The notes under the pieces are model-generated. The model saw only the letters and a program-made list of their open reading frames with translations, was not told the origin of the DNA and did no database searches. A stretch of DNA of 22,620 nucleotides from assembly GCF_001039355.2 (NCBI RefSeq), contig NW_019773823.1, positions 11,483 to 34,102 on the forward strand. Direction: 5' to 3'. Within the stretch, counting starts at the first letter, position 1. The number at the start of each line of letters is the position of its first letter. The position numbers and the translations under genes were made by a program. Positions 7,543-17,800 of the stretch are shown piece after piece. Source of the DNA: Lingula anatina. Taxonomy: Eukaryota > Brachiopoda > Lingulata > Lingulida > Lingulidae.

Positions 7543-9501
7543 TCAACAAACATAACTAAACGTTTTCACCCGTCCTCCATATTCCGCCACCAGAAGATGT
7601 CCTCTATGGTCAACCGCCACAGCCACTGGCCGCTCGACTTGAGGTTTACTAACCACGTGTCTCAAAAACTGACCATCCGAGTCCAAAGCGACGACCCTGT
7701 GGTTCCACTGGTCTGCAATGAAGATGTGTCCAAAGTTATCCGTGCACAGTCCATAGGGGTGGTAGAGCTCTCCGTCCCCGGAGCCTTGATTCCCAGGGTG
7801 CCCGTACTGAAACACAACATGACCCTGGGGTGTCACCCCGTATACGCAGTGTTCGTTACAGTCACTCACCACAATGACGTCATTTGCTGGAAGAACTGCA
7901 ATGTAACAAGGGTCTCTGCAGGCAAGAAGCCTGATCTTTTTCATCAGACTATATTTGACGGAGTCGTACACACAAATGTGTTTATCGGTGTTTCCCACAT
8001 CACAGACAAGTATGTGACCGTGGTTGTCCACTGTAACACCCCATGGCTTGGACATATCGCTCTGACCAAATGTGTGGCTAAGTTTACCATAGGTAGTATA
8101 CACCCGGTATCCATCCTTACATGTGACTACCAGCCTGTCGTTATTGAGGACAGTGACACCCCTGGGGTCGGGGATATGAACATGAAATAACGCCTCGCCA
8201 GATGACGATGTTGCCTCGAGTTTACCGCGAAGGCCAGAAACCAAATAAACATCCCCGCTGTGACAGCATGTGATGTTCCACAAACTTGACAACTTGCAAG
8301 TGAATCTGCCTACCAAACACGCAGTCTGCAGCCACTTAACTGATTTTACTTGTTCTCTTGCTTCAGAGCAAACTTGCTCACATGGTGCACATGGTGACAT
8401 CTGGGGAGCCGGCTGGATCTCTTTCAGAGTTCCTAAGACTGGAAGAGTTCCTTTGATGAAAATCAGCTCAGCGGTTTCGGTTGGTGGGCTGGGAGTAAGA
8501 TTCTTCATCTCTGTCATTCTGACCTGTATGTTCTTAGCATGTGCCATCACCTCTGTGTCGGTTCCATGTTGGATAAGCTGCTTGGCAAACCCACACACGC
8601 TGTCAATGGCTACCTTCTGCAGGTGAATGCGATCTTTTTCAGACTGAAGGATCTCGATTTGAGTTGTGGCATGGGCCTCTGCCTTTCTTGTTAATTCATC
8701 ATAAGTGGTGTCCAGCTCTCTTTTAGTTTCTAAAACTTGTTGTTTCATGATCGACATGACATTGCTTTTGTTATCTTCTGTATCTTTCTGCAGTGTGTTT
8801 AGTGCTTCCTCGGCATTTTCAAATGTATGCACATTCTGAAGCAGAACTTTAATGGCTTCTTCTAACATCTCCTTCTGTGCGAGTGATTCATCTGCAATAT
8901 CCACACAGTCGTGAAGTTTGTGTTTTGTGACAATGCATTCCCGACATACAACACTGTCGTCATCTTTACAGTAAAATGCCAGCTTCTCTCCATCGTGGTT
9001 TTCGCATAGCAGGGTCGCGTCCACGAACGCTTTAAGCTGCTTGATGAGTGACCCTTGGTGAGTGTGAGATCTGGTCAATTCCGACACGAGGATTAGTCTG
9101 TGTCCACCTAGAATCTTCATGCAGTTATGCTGTTTGTCTCGGCAGTTTTGGCAAAAGAAGTACCTGCAATCTTGGCAATAAGACTCAGCAATTTGCGACT
9201 CACAATTTCCGCACGTTTCACCTTCACTCGCTTTTGTCAACACCAAGTCCTTCGCCTTGGTCAAGAAGGAGTTCCGGTCAAGTTTTTCCAGTCCACCTGC
9301 TGGAACGGAGGTCCCGTGGTCGCATACTGGACACTTGATGCGGTCCTCTCCCGTCCCATCCGCTGCCACCTGCTGGGCAATGCAACCCAGACAGAAAGTG
9401 TGGTAACATGGGAGGACGCGCGGGTCGGCAAACTCGTTACCGCAAACGTGACATGTCGGAAAATTATCACTGCTGACATCATAGAACTCTGCAGAAGCCA
9501 T
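7543..9501 (-). CDS. TRIM-NHL type RING E3 ubiquitin ligase, intronless
   Basis: 652 residues from ATG at 9501-9499 (GTGATGG context: G at -3 and +4) to TGA at 7545-7543. The frame stays open for another 14 codons upstream, but without an ATG. The order is a C3HC4 RING (C17, C20, C32, H34, C37, C40, C57, C60), B-box 1 (C97 to H134), B-box 2 (C166, H169, C178, D181, C186, C189, H194, H197), a coiled coil at about 205-310, and a C-terminal beta-propeller with about five NHL-like blades (444-652; e.g. PYGLCTDNFGHIFIADQWNH). RING-E2 contacts would transfer ubiquitin while the propeller binds protein or RNA partners, as in the TRIM2/3/56/71 group. There is no filamin domain, so a TRIM71 orthologue is unlikely. 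Single-exon TRIM genes of this kind are often expanded in molluscs and annotated TRIM56-like; the immune role and substrate are unknown. It is divergent from STT3B and convergent with the coiled-coil gene. Confidence 0.93.
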   Translation of the reverse strand: MASAEFYDVSSDNFPTCHVCGNEFADPRVLPCYHTFCLGCIAQQVAADGTGEDRIKCPVCDHGTSVPAGGLEKLDRNSFLTKAKDLVLTKASEGETCGNCESQIAESYCQDCRYFFCQNCRDKQHNCMKILGGHRLILVSELTRSHTHQGSLIKQLKAFVDATLLCENHDGEKLAFYCKDDDSVVCRECIVTKHKLHDCVDIADESLAQKEMLEEAIKVLLQNVHTFENAEEALNTLQKDTEDNKSNVMSIMKQQVLETKRELDTTYDELTRKAEAHATTQIEILQSEKDRIHLQKVAIDSVCGFAKQLIQHGTDTEVMAHAKNIQVRMTEMKNLTPSPPTETAELIFIKGTLPVLGTLKEIQPAPQMSPCAPCEQVCSEAREQVKSVKWLQTACLVGRFTCKLSSLWNITCCHSGDVYLVSGLRGKLEATSSSGEALFHVHIPDPRGVTVLNNDRLVVTCKDGYRVYTTYGKLSHTFGQSDMSKPWGVTVDNHGHILVCDVGNTDKHICVYDSVKYSLMKKIRLLACRDPCYIAVLPANDVIVVSDCNEHCVYGVTPQGHVVFQYGHPGNQGSGDGELYHPYGLCTDNFGHIFIADQWNHRVVALDSDGQFLRHVVSKPQVERPVAVAVDHRGHLLVAEYGGRVKTFSYVC

Positions 9502-9556
9502 CACGTAATAAAATGTGTTGCCAGATTGGGTCTTAGTCGCCAAGTTAGCAGATTTG

Positions 9557-9790
9557 CCCTACATTCTCTGATGAACTCTGCACCTGTATAGTTTCGTATA
9601 CTGATGTGTCGGATCACGCTACATGAATAAGTGACTGATTATTTTTCATGTTGTTTAAAACGTTTAAAATATTCCCTACATTCTCTGATTAATGCCGCAG
9701 CAGTAAAATTTCACGTACCAAAAATGGATTGGATCACGCTACCTGACCGAGTGTCTGATGCCTTTTCATGCATGTTAGGTTAACATGTTT
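9557..9790. repeat. direct duplication of about 117 bp upstream of the TRIM gene
   Basis: CCCTACATTCTCTGAT occurs at 9557-9572 and 9674-9689, and GGATCACGCTAC at 9611 and 9731, in the same order. The two copies are otherwise quite diverged. The first begins about 55 bp upstream of the TRIM ATG, so it lies in the proximal promoter or 5' UTR. Confidence 0.75.
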
Positions 9791-9971
9791 ATACAGGGGC
9801 CAGTTAGAGTGATTTCAGTCAAAAATTATGCTTATAGAACTAGCCTAAATTCTATATTTTTCATTTCTCTTGTTTAAAAGTCTGAAAAGTCGAGCATGAC
9901 AGTTTGCGACAAAAGTGAAATTAAAAAGTTGAAAAAGGTTCGTGTGTGTGTGTTTTTGTTTATGTGTGTGC

Positions 9972-9973
<2 letters not shown>

Positions 9974-10010
<37 letters not shown>
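9974..10010. repeat. GA microsatellite
   Basis: An uninterrupted run of about 18 GA units in the TRIM-STT3B intergenic region. Confidence 0.95.
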
Positions 10011-10012
<2 letters not shown>

Positions 10013-10776
10013 CTAATAACGTCATTTGGGTGAATTTATTTTTTAAAGAGTCTACATAGCTTATCTCTGATCTTCAGATTTTCGGATTGTTTACCGTTTT
10101 GTGACTAAGTGAAGTACACCTTGGGGAATCAGCCTAGACAAAGCGCCTCTTTTCTGTCATGCAAAATGACAAACAGTTTAAGGGGCATTAAGAAATCTAA
10201 AAAATGTGACACAACCCTTCCTCAACAGGTAGGCCCTATCTCTTTTTGTGCGCTTTAAAAAGGTCACAGTTTATACTTTACGTGTTGCAAAGTAAGCCAT
10301 AAACAAAACTAACAGCCCCTCACATTGTATAAGAAGTGGACACTGTTGATGCTATTTTCGGACTGTAATGAGAGCCCTAGAGCGGTTCCAGATAATGGAG
10401 TTAATTGGGATATTTTAGATTCTTTAATTCTTATTTACCTTTTTTTTTGCTCTGTATACTTTGCTTTAACTTAGTTTGAGGTGAATTTTAAAAAGAGCAC
10501 TTCACCTGCTTAACGTTAGTCGTACAGGTCTATATTTCAAAATCCCATTCCTCAGACAGTCTTAATTACAAGTCAGGAACACGCTGTCGTATTTATAACG
10601 TGATGAGAATCCCGGTACCCTGAGGTTCAGAGGTCCCTGGGAACCTGCTACTCAGCTGTCAGTCGTTTCCAATATTACTGCATGTTGAGAGAAGTAACAA
10701 GAGTTTCTATGTACCTTTAAGTAACCCAGGGTGTCAATACCAGGCAGGTACCCAAATTGTGATTTTTCTGTAAAAT

Positions 10777-10815
10777 GGGGGTGAGGGGGGGGGATGAGGG
10801 GGGAGGGGGAGGGGG
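10777..10815 (+). other. G-quadruplex-type motif
   Basis: Five runs of five or more G are separated by TGA, ATGA, A and A within about 40 nt. This satisfies the standard G3+N1-7 pattern on the plus strand, about 850 bp upstream of the STT3B ATG. Folding and function are inference. Confidence 0.6.
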
Positions 10816-11515
10816 TGCAGTTAATGAAGATCAGTGGTAATGTGTGTTTGTACGAGGCGATTACGGCTTTAGATCAAATCCATGTTACTAGCTGCTAGTT
10901 CAGCTATACAGTATATTGTTAGCAGCGACAGTTCTACTGACAGGTGCCCCTCTCTCCTCCTCGGTGTAGGGAGACAAGGAGGTGGAAGGCTAAAATTGTG
11001 TTAGGTGTGAGAGCAGCATTGTGTAAATACCCACGAGGTAATCCCACCGATTGTATCAGTTGTATTGGAATATAATATTAATTGCCATATTTCACAAACG
11101 TAAATAATATGAATTTAACAAGTGCCCTTTAATATACAAACAAACAAACAACAGTAATAATAGCCTACTGGTAGATCAAGGTAGGCCTACCCGGGTGCGC
11201 GTGAGAGAGACGGTTGGGCCTACGAATTAAAATATACACGTACATTATTAATGCCTAACCCCTTTTTGAAATCCCTATAATTTTATGTTACTTTGACAAA
11301 GAAATGATCAAGAACTTCATCTAAGTATCACTGAAGCTTGAGTGTTCATTTTGGCAGTGTTACCAGTGCTTAATACGTACAGTACGTACGTTAATTTAAT
11401 GCACTAAAAGAAGAACCAATTTCTATAATATTAAGTTTCTTACTGGTTGATTTGTAAGAAAATATATCTATTGCCAAGAGAATAGTGAAGAACATAACAT
11501 TTTTTGTTCAGAAAC

Positions 11516-11524
11516 TATATAAAG
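11516..11524 (+). promoter_or_regulatory. STT3B: possible TATA element of STT3B
   Basis: TATATAAAG lies 144 nt before the STT3B ATG. If functional, transcription would start near 11545-11555. The AT-rich surroundings make chance occurrence quite possible. Confidence 0.3.
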
Positions 11525-11639
11525 ACCCAAATGAGCATTAATTATAAAGACCAACATAAGATCGCTGCTCGTGCACGAATCAAACAGGACCACATGAATC
11601 CAGCAGCCTGTTTCACACGCTCCAATTTAGAGAGATTTG

Positions 11640-11650
11640 ATTGGTCCACG
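11640..11650 (+). promoter_or_regulatory. STT3B: ERSE-II (ATTGG-N-CCACG), unfolded-protein-response element
   Basis: ATTGGTCCACG matches the ERSE-II consensus exactly. It is followed by CAA and an inverted CGTGG (11654-11658), so CCACG and CGTGG form a small palindrome. In mammals this site binds ATF6 or XBP1 with NF-Y. Another CCAAT lies at 11622-11626. The site sits only 17 nt before the ATG of an ER membrane enzyme, so it would lie at or just after the transcription start unless the 5' UTR is very short. The match is seen; the function is inferred. Confidence 0.6.
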
Positions 11651-11667
11651 CAACGTGGGCAAGCAAG

Positions 11668-11837
11668 ATGGCGGATGCCGGCGTGAAACCTGAGGTGAAG
11701 AACCTGCTAACAAACCCGAGTGGTTGGACCAGTTTACTGACTTTTTTTATTTTATCTCTAGCATGCCTTGCAGGGTTTAGCTCCAGGCTTTTTGCCGTAA
11801 TTCGTTTCGAGAGCATCATCCACGAGTTTGATCCATG
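11668..11837 (+). CDS. STT3B: STT3B exon 1
   Basis: Codons 1-57 (W57 is split, TG|G). It encodes a short cytosolic N-terminus, TM1 (about residues 20-37) and [11 protein letters not shown] with the metal/catalytic E53-x-D55. Donor GTAAGT. Confidence 0.95.
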
Positions 11838-14800
11838 GTAAGTCATTGTTTGGGGGTACAATGCATTTCGATTTCCACTAGGGCCTACGACAACAACTTC
11901 CCCAATGCATTGTTACAATGAATTGCACACACCATTTGTACTAAAGTTGAAGTCAGGTCGACTGGGGACTCAGCGTATATAACAGTTTTGATTTTTTATA
12001 AGATGACAGAGTAAATGCCATTGTGAAAGTGTTTTCTTGGTGTCACATGTTCAGGGCTAAATAGTAATTAAATGGACGTCAACATGGGATGGAAGGAAAG
12101 CCTTACCTGTGACTGCATATTTGCCCGATAACTGAGACAATCATTTCACCAGAGTGATTGCACTTGGCGCACATGCCTCCTCTTTCCTCTCGTGTTTCTA
12201 CTTACTCTGCACAATATTCAATCATTCAAAAAGTTTAGTAATTGCTTCTACCAAAACATAAATTTATATCTTTTGGTGAGGTCTTCTCCAGACAATAATA
12301 GTCACTTTTTCTCTCTGGTTAGTGCTTAAAAACTTTTCAAGCCCTAAAATACCCCCAGCTAAAAAAAGCCCTTATCCCCTATTTTTTTTTTTTTTAGTTA
12401 TCTAAGTCCATGGTTAGAACCTTGAAGGAGCAGAAAAGTCCTAGATATATGTCTATAGGACACTACTTCTACTTGAAATCACTTTTATATGTGTCCAGTA
12501 CTTAGGCTTGAGTCAAAAAATAAGATGTCACTGAAGTAAAAGCAAATTGTGCTTGTATGATAGTGTATAATCAATGAAATTCTAAAAGAAAGAGCAAGGC
12601 CTTTTTAGCTGGAGGGTAATTTTGGACTTAATCAGTCTTTAAAGCTATTGTAAACCAGAAAAAAAGAAGACACTAGTATTGTCTGATTGGTGTCTGCATC
12701 CTGATAAACATACAGTTATTTTATAATATTCTAACACCCGAGGCCAAAAATGAATTAAAAAAAAATGCATGGAATTAAAAACTTATTAAAAAAGGCAATC
12801 TTCTTTTTTTATTTTTATAATCCCTGTAAATTCTATTATACATTAATATTATGCTAAATCTTAAAATCCTGGATTTCTGTCAACTTCAAATAAAATAAAT
12901 ACATTCAATTTGGCTATATATTGTTATGCAGGTACCAGCAAAATTGTAGCATTAAGGTAATGCATTATGTGCTCGCTTCAATTATCATGATAATATTTTT
13001 ATGTCATCAGTATGTGGGCAAATGCTCCAGATGAATATAATTTTTTACATTGGATGTTGACTTGCTAGTGCTGATGTATGGGGAGTAGGGGTGGGGAAAT
13101 TCTGACTTCTTTAAACTGCTGTTATTAATCATGTCAATCATTTTTTTTTCAATTTATTGAATTAAAAAATATGATTTTATTTTTTTAATTGCTTTATTTA
13201 GAATTTACTTTTTAAAGATTTATCATTTTCAAAAATTCACTTCCATACACTTTCTGATATGAAGTAGCATTACTTTTAATTACTTTATATTTCAATCAGC
13301 ACTTGTATATTTAGATGCTCTGTGTACTTTGTGTTGGTTGTAGTAGTGGTGGTGTTAAGGGGGGGGAGGGCCGTAAATACATGTTGCTCCAATATATGGG
13401 GTGCTAGTAATTGTCATATTTTTGTTGTGCTCATAGGTTTAACTACCGAGCCACACACTACATGGTCACCCATGGCTTCTACAACTTTCTCAACTGGTTT
13501 GATGACACGGCTTGGTATCCACTGGGCAGGATTGTTGGTGGAACTGTAAGTTATGGATGGCATATTATCTTTTTAAAAGGAATATGTATGAAGATGAGAT
13601 ACTGTTGTTGCCACTTTGCTAATTTAGTCTTTTTTCAGAATAATGATATCTGATACACTGTTTTAGATTATGAAAAAATATTGAAAAAAATCTCCTTAAA
13701 AATTTCTTAATTTACTCTTTGCTTACTAGGCATATGGAGAAAAAACCAGCATGAGTCTAGCTCAAAGTGTGAATCTCATTTCTATATATGACATTTGAAA
13801 TGTGTTTTTACATCTACGTATGTGAAACGTGGGCCATACAATTTTTTATAACAAACCATATGAAGCAAGTGTCAGGGCACACATGACTTGATTCATATAT
13901 TGCAACTGCATTACAATGAAAATTAATGGTGTATCTCACCCTTTAAATTTTGAATTTCATAAAAATAATTAAGTATATTATACACATACTAGTAGTAATG
14001 ATCAAAAGATACTTAGTCTGGAGTGGAGACGGTCAGCACAGGTTAAAGAATATCAACAACTTCGGGGTTTAACTTTCAACTCTGCTCCCGTAATTTATAC
14101 ATTTTCATAAAAATAATGAACCTTAATTAATTTTGGTTTCAGGTGTACCCAGGCCTCATGGTCACCTCTGGTACAATCCACTGGCTGCTCAATCTCCTGA
14201 ATATCCCTATTCACATCAGAGATATCTGTGTGTTTTTAGCTCCCATGTTCAGGTAAGGACGTGTTCACATCGGAGCTAACTTAGGCTTGCAGTTGACTTA
14301 ACTGCATTTTATATATCACTAGGTCACTGGTAAAGACACCATGAGTAGATAACAATGTTCAAAATAGTAGTAGTAGCTAGTAAGAGTAGTAATAATTATA
14401 ATAGTAGTGATAATAATAATAAGAAAAAGAAGAAGAAGAAGAATGAGATCAAAATGTCACATTTGCCAGGTAATAACAGTGACAAATATATTAATATAAC
14501 AGGTTCAAATACATGATATGATACAGTGAATAATGAGATTAAATGTGTACATTATTCTTGTTTCCGGTTGTGTAGCAGAATTTAAATCTGATTTACAATA
14601 ATATAATGAAGGATACAAATGCCACAGTAGCTGTTATATTGCATGCAGCATGGCAGTTTTTTTTTTAAATATATTTAATTTCACTTTATTTTATATCCCA
14701 TTTCCAGTGGGTTGACTGCCATAGCCACTTATCTTCTCACCAAGGAATTGTGGAGTGCAGGAGCAGGGCTGTTTGCTGCCTGCTTCATAGCTATAGGTAG

Positions 14801-17800
14801 GGGGAGGGTGACTGGCTTGTCTGTCAGTACAGGAGATAGAATTACAACATCTAAATAATTAAAAATAATAAGAGCATATGTAGTGCATTCCAAGCAAGCA
14901 TTAATTTTGTGATGTAGAGGGGAAGTATAGATGGCCTGTCCATCAGTACAGGAGATAGAATTACAACATCTAAATAATTAAAAAATAGTAAGAGTATAAG
15001 TTATGCATTTCAAACAAACATTTTTAATCTAGAGTGGAAAGATAGCTGGCCTGTCTGTCAGTACAGATAAAAGAATTAATAGATAAAATTACAATATTAA
15101 ACTAATGAAAATTTAGAGCAGTTGTAAAAGCATTCCAAGCAAACTTGTTATTTAAGGGATGATCATTAACATTTTTACAAAATATGGTTTAACTGGTATT
15201 TGGGTACTTTCAGATAAAATGGTTAATATGTGTTATTATAATTTGTCATGTTGAAATTTTTCAGTACCTGGTTATATCAGTAGATCTGTGGCTGGGAGCT
15301 ACGACAATGAAGGAATTGCCATATTTGCACTCATGTTTACATATTACCTATGGGTAAGTCGGCCAGTTCCTCCCCCCCCCCCCACCTCTCCCCCAAACCA
15401 CCACCACCACCACCTCTCTCTTCCAACTCATTTCACACTAATTCCATATTGTTCACGTCACTTTTTATTCCCTTCCACCCTTTCCACCCATTTACCCATT
15501 AATTCTTAATGTTAAAAGCTTAATGCTGTTTAGATGTTTGGATAATCACCATGGGATTTTAGTCTAAATAATTGATATTATGGGCATTATTTTATTGTTT
15601 TTCTGTCGGGTTATTTATGACAGTTACTTTTCTGTTGATTTTGACCTGTTTGACTAACTGTAGTAATGTTCAGTATTGTTTTAAATATTGCTTTCATTGT
15701 CAGAGTGATGAATTCTGTGAAATCTTTACTTTAGTTTCTTGCTAAATTTTAACAAATTTTATGAATAATAGATTCAGAAAAGTATTAATGGTACCTGAAG
15801 AGGTGACCTTTAAGTGAATAGCAAAGTTTGGCTCATGATAACAACTGTACTAATAATTCACTAGAATTGATGCAGTCACATATGAAAAAAATTATATACT
15901 CAGTTTTGTAAGTAGTAATGTTGGAAATTTATGAGTAACTTTTAAATTATAAAACTATTTCTTTCAGATAAAATCTGTGAAGACGGGCACAGTATATTGG
16001 TCAATGTTGTCATCTTTAGCTTACTTTTATATGGTAAGTCTTAGGTAGAACTCATTTTATGAAAAATATACAATTTTTGATGTGATGGCCTTTGATATTA
16101 TGTGGGTTTTACATGAATGTTTTAGTGTACTTTATGCACTAAAATTTCAAGATTCATATATTTTTGGTCCAGAACTGAGAACAAAATTTTTTGGACAATA
16201 ATTTTGTTTGTTGTTGTAGGTGTCAGCCTGGGGAGGCTATGTGTTTATCATCAACCTTGTACCACTTCATGTTTTTGTTCTCATACTCATGGGAAGGTTT
16301 TCTCGGAGAATATATGTAGGTAAGTCTGTGTCTGGTGGTATTAAACAGTGGTGTAGTTGCTGTTTCTTATAGTAATAATTATATAGAGATTAATTCACAG
16401 CAGGGTCAATTTGGACAGGAAATAGACCAATTATTGCCAAGTCGAACGTTATCAAGTAAAGTTTATTTTTTGTACATTGCACTCCACATGAGTTTTAGCC
16501 CAGTGTTAAGATGATTAGAAATGTAAATTGTTTCTAAAAAGTGTTTTTAATATTGTTTTACTTACTGGTAAACATTTCAAGCCAACAATTATTACTCTTT
16601 CAAGACTTGTGACATTCGGTCTCAAATGAGAAGGGGTATTACAAAGTTTTATTTCAGTGTTAGCATTTCAATTGCTAAGTAAAATGTTTTTTATATTTTT
16701 TTTCAGCGTACACAACATTCTACATTGTGGGTCTTGTGCTGTCCATGCAGATTCCCTTTGTTGGTTTTCAACCAATCAGAACCAGTGAACACATGGCAGC
16801 AGCAGGTTTGTACAACATTTTGGATAATTACCAAAGGGCTGCTCAGACACATTTTTTGCTGTTGTTACAATAATAAATAATTGACTTTATATCAAAGAAG
16901 TGGTAAATTTGTGAAAAATGAACAGATTGTATCAAAACTTTCTTTTTCCATTATGGTAATAATATTTTCTCCTTTCAGAGGAAATTTTCTTGATCCTCTA
17001 GATAAGAATTAGGTGGCAGTCTTAGGATTTTACTGTTTTATTAGTTAGGACGCAGCACTTGTCCCATTACATATAATTCAGATGTAGGTTGTTGGAAACA
17101 AAAAGCAAAATTTGGAAGTGATTTTAGGCAATACATTATATAATATATGTATATTGTGAGCCTCACTTTTTATTATATGGATATTTTTGGGATTTTCCAG
17201 GTGTGTTTGCCCTCCTCCAAGCCTATGCCGCTTTGCAATATATACAGACATACATGACAAAGACACAGTTCCGGAACTTCTTCCTATTAGCATTAGCTGG
17301 GGCAGCTGGTCTTGTATTCCTGGCAGTGATAGGCTTAACATGGCTAGGTAAGCCCATCTGTGATCAGATATGTCTTATATCAGAATATCTTTTGAAAAGC
17401 AAAGCAGCAGGTTCAGCCCAAATGGTGCATGAAATATAGCACAGCAGACTTATGCTGAGCAGACTTATGCCCCGATTTTAGTCTGCATCTAAAGGTTCAT
17501 GAAAACAGGACTTGGTGCCTGTGTAATAATTTATAGGTACATTTGGGATGAAGAAAGCCAAGATGTGTAGATACTTGGTGCACATTTAAAGTTGAAACTT
17601 TCCTTTGATAATTTTGGAGATTATTTGTTTAAAATACTTCATTGAAACTTTTCAAATTATTAACCACATTGAATTGAATTCCTGAAAAAAAAAACTTTCT
17701 GTAAATAGGTTTTGTTTTCACAACAGAATTGTATTTTCACTCGTCCATGTTCCTCTTACTAGGTTACATTGCTCCGTGGAGCGGACGTTTCTACTCCCTT

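Larger units (their letters stand above)
9502..11667. other. divergent intergenic region (TRIM / STT3B)
   Basis: About 2.2 kb separate the two start codons. It contains the 117-bp duplication, a GA microsatellite, a G-rich tract (10777-10815), a TATATAAAG at 11516-11524 and the ERSE-II at 11640. No gene is seen in the rest; open frames are short and lack splice context. Confidence 0.65.

Noticed and set aside
7597-8190. Long plus-strand open frame opposite the TRIM gene
   Set aside because: It is a shadow of the conserved minus-strand NHL coding sequence and has no recognisable domain.
9502-9543. N-terminal extension of the TRIM protein by 14 codons
   Set aside because: The upstream frame has no ATG; the ATG at 9501 has a good context and leaves normal spacing to the RING.
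9127-9591. Plus-strand open frame across the RING/B-box region
   Set aside because: It is antisense to conserved zinc-binding domains, starts outside good context and has no domain of its own.
11622-11650. Classical ERSE (CCAAT-N9-CCACG)
   Set aside because: The CCAAT at 11622 lies 19, not 9, bases before CCACG; only the ERSE-II reading fits.
11641-11667. STT3B start nine codons upstream
   Set aside because: That codon is TTG; the ATG at 11668 has a strong context.
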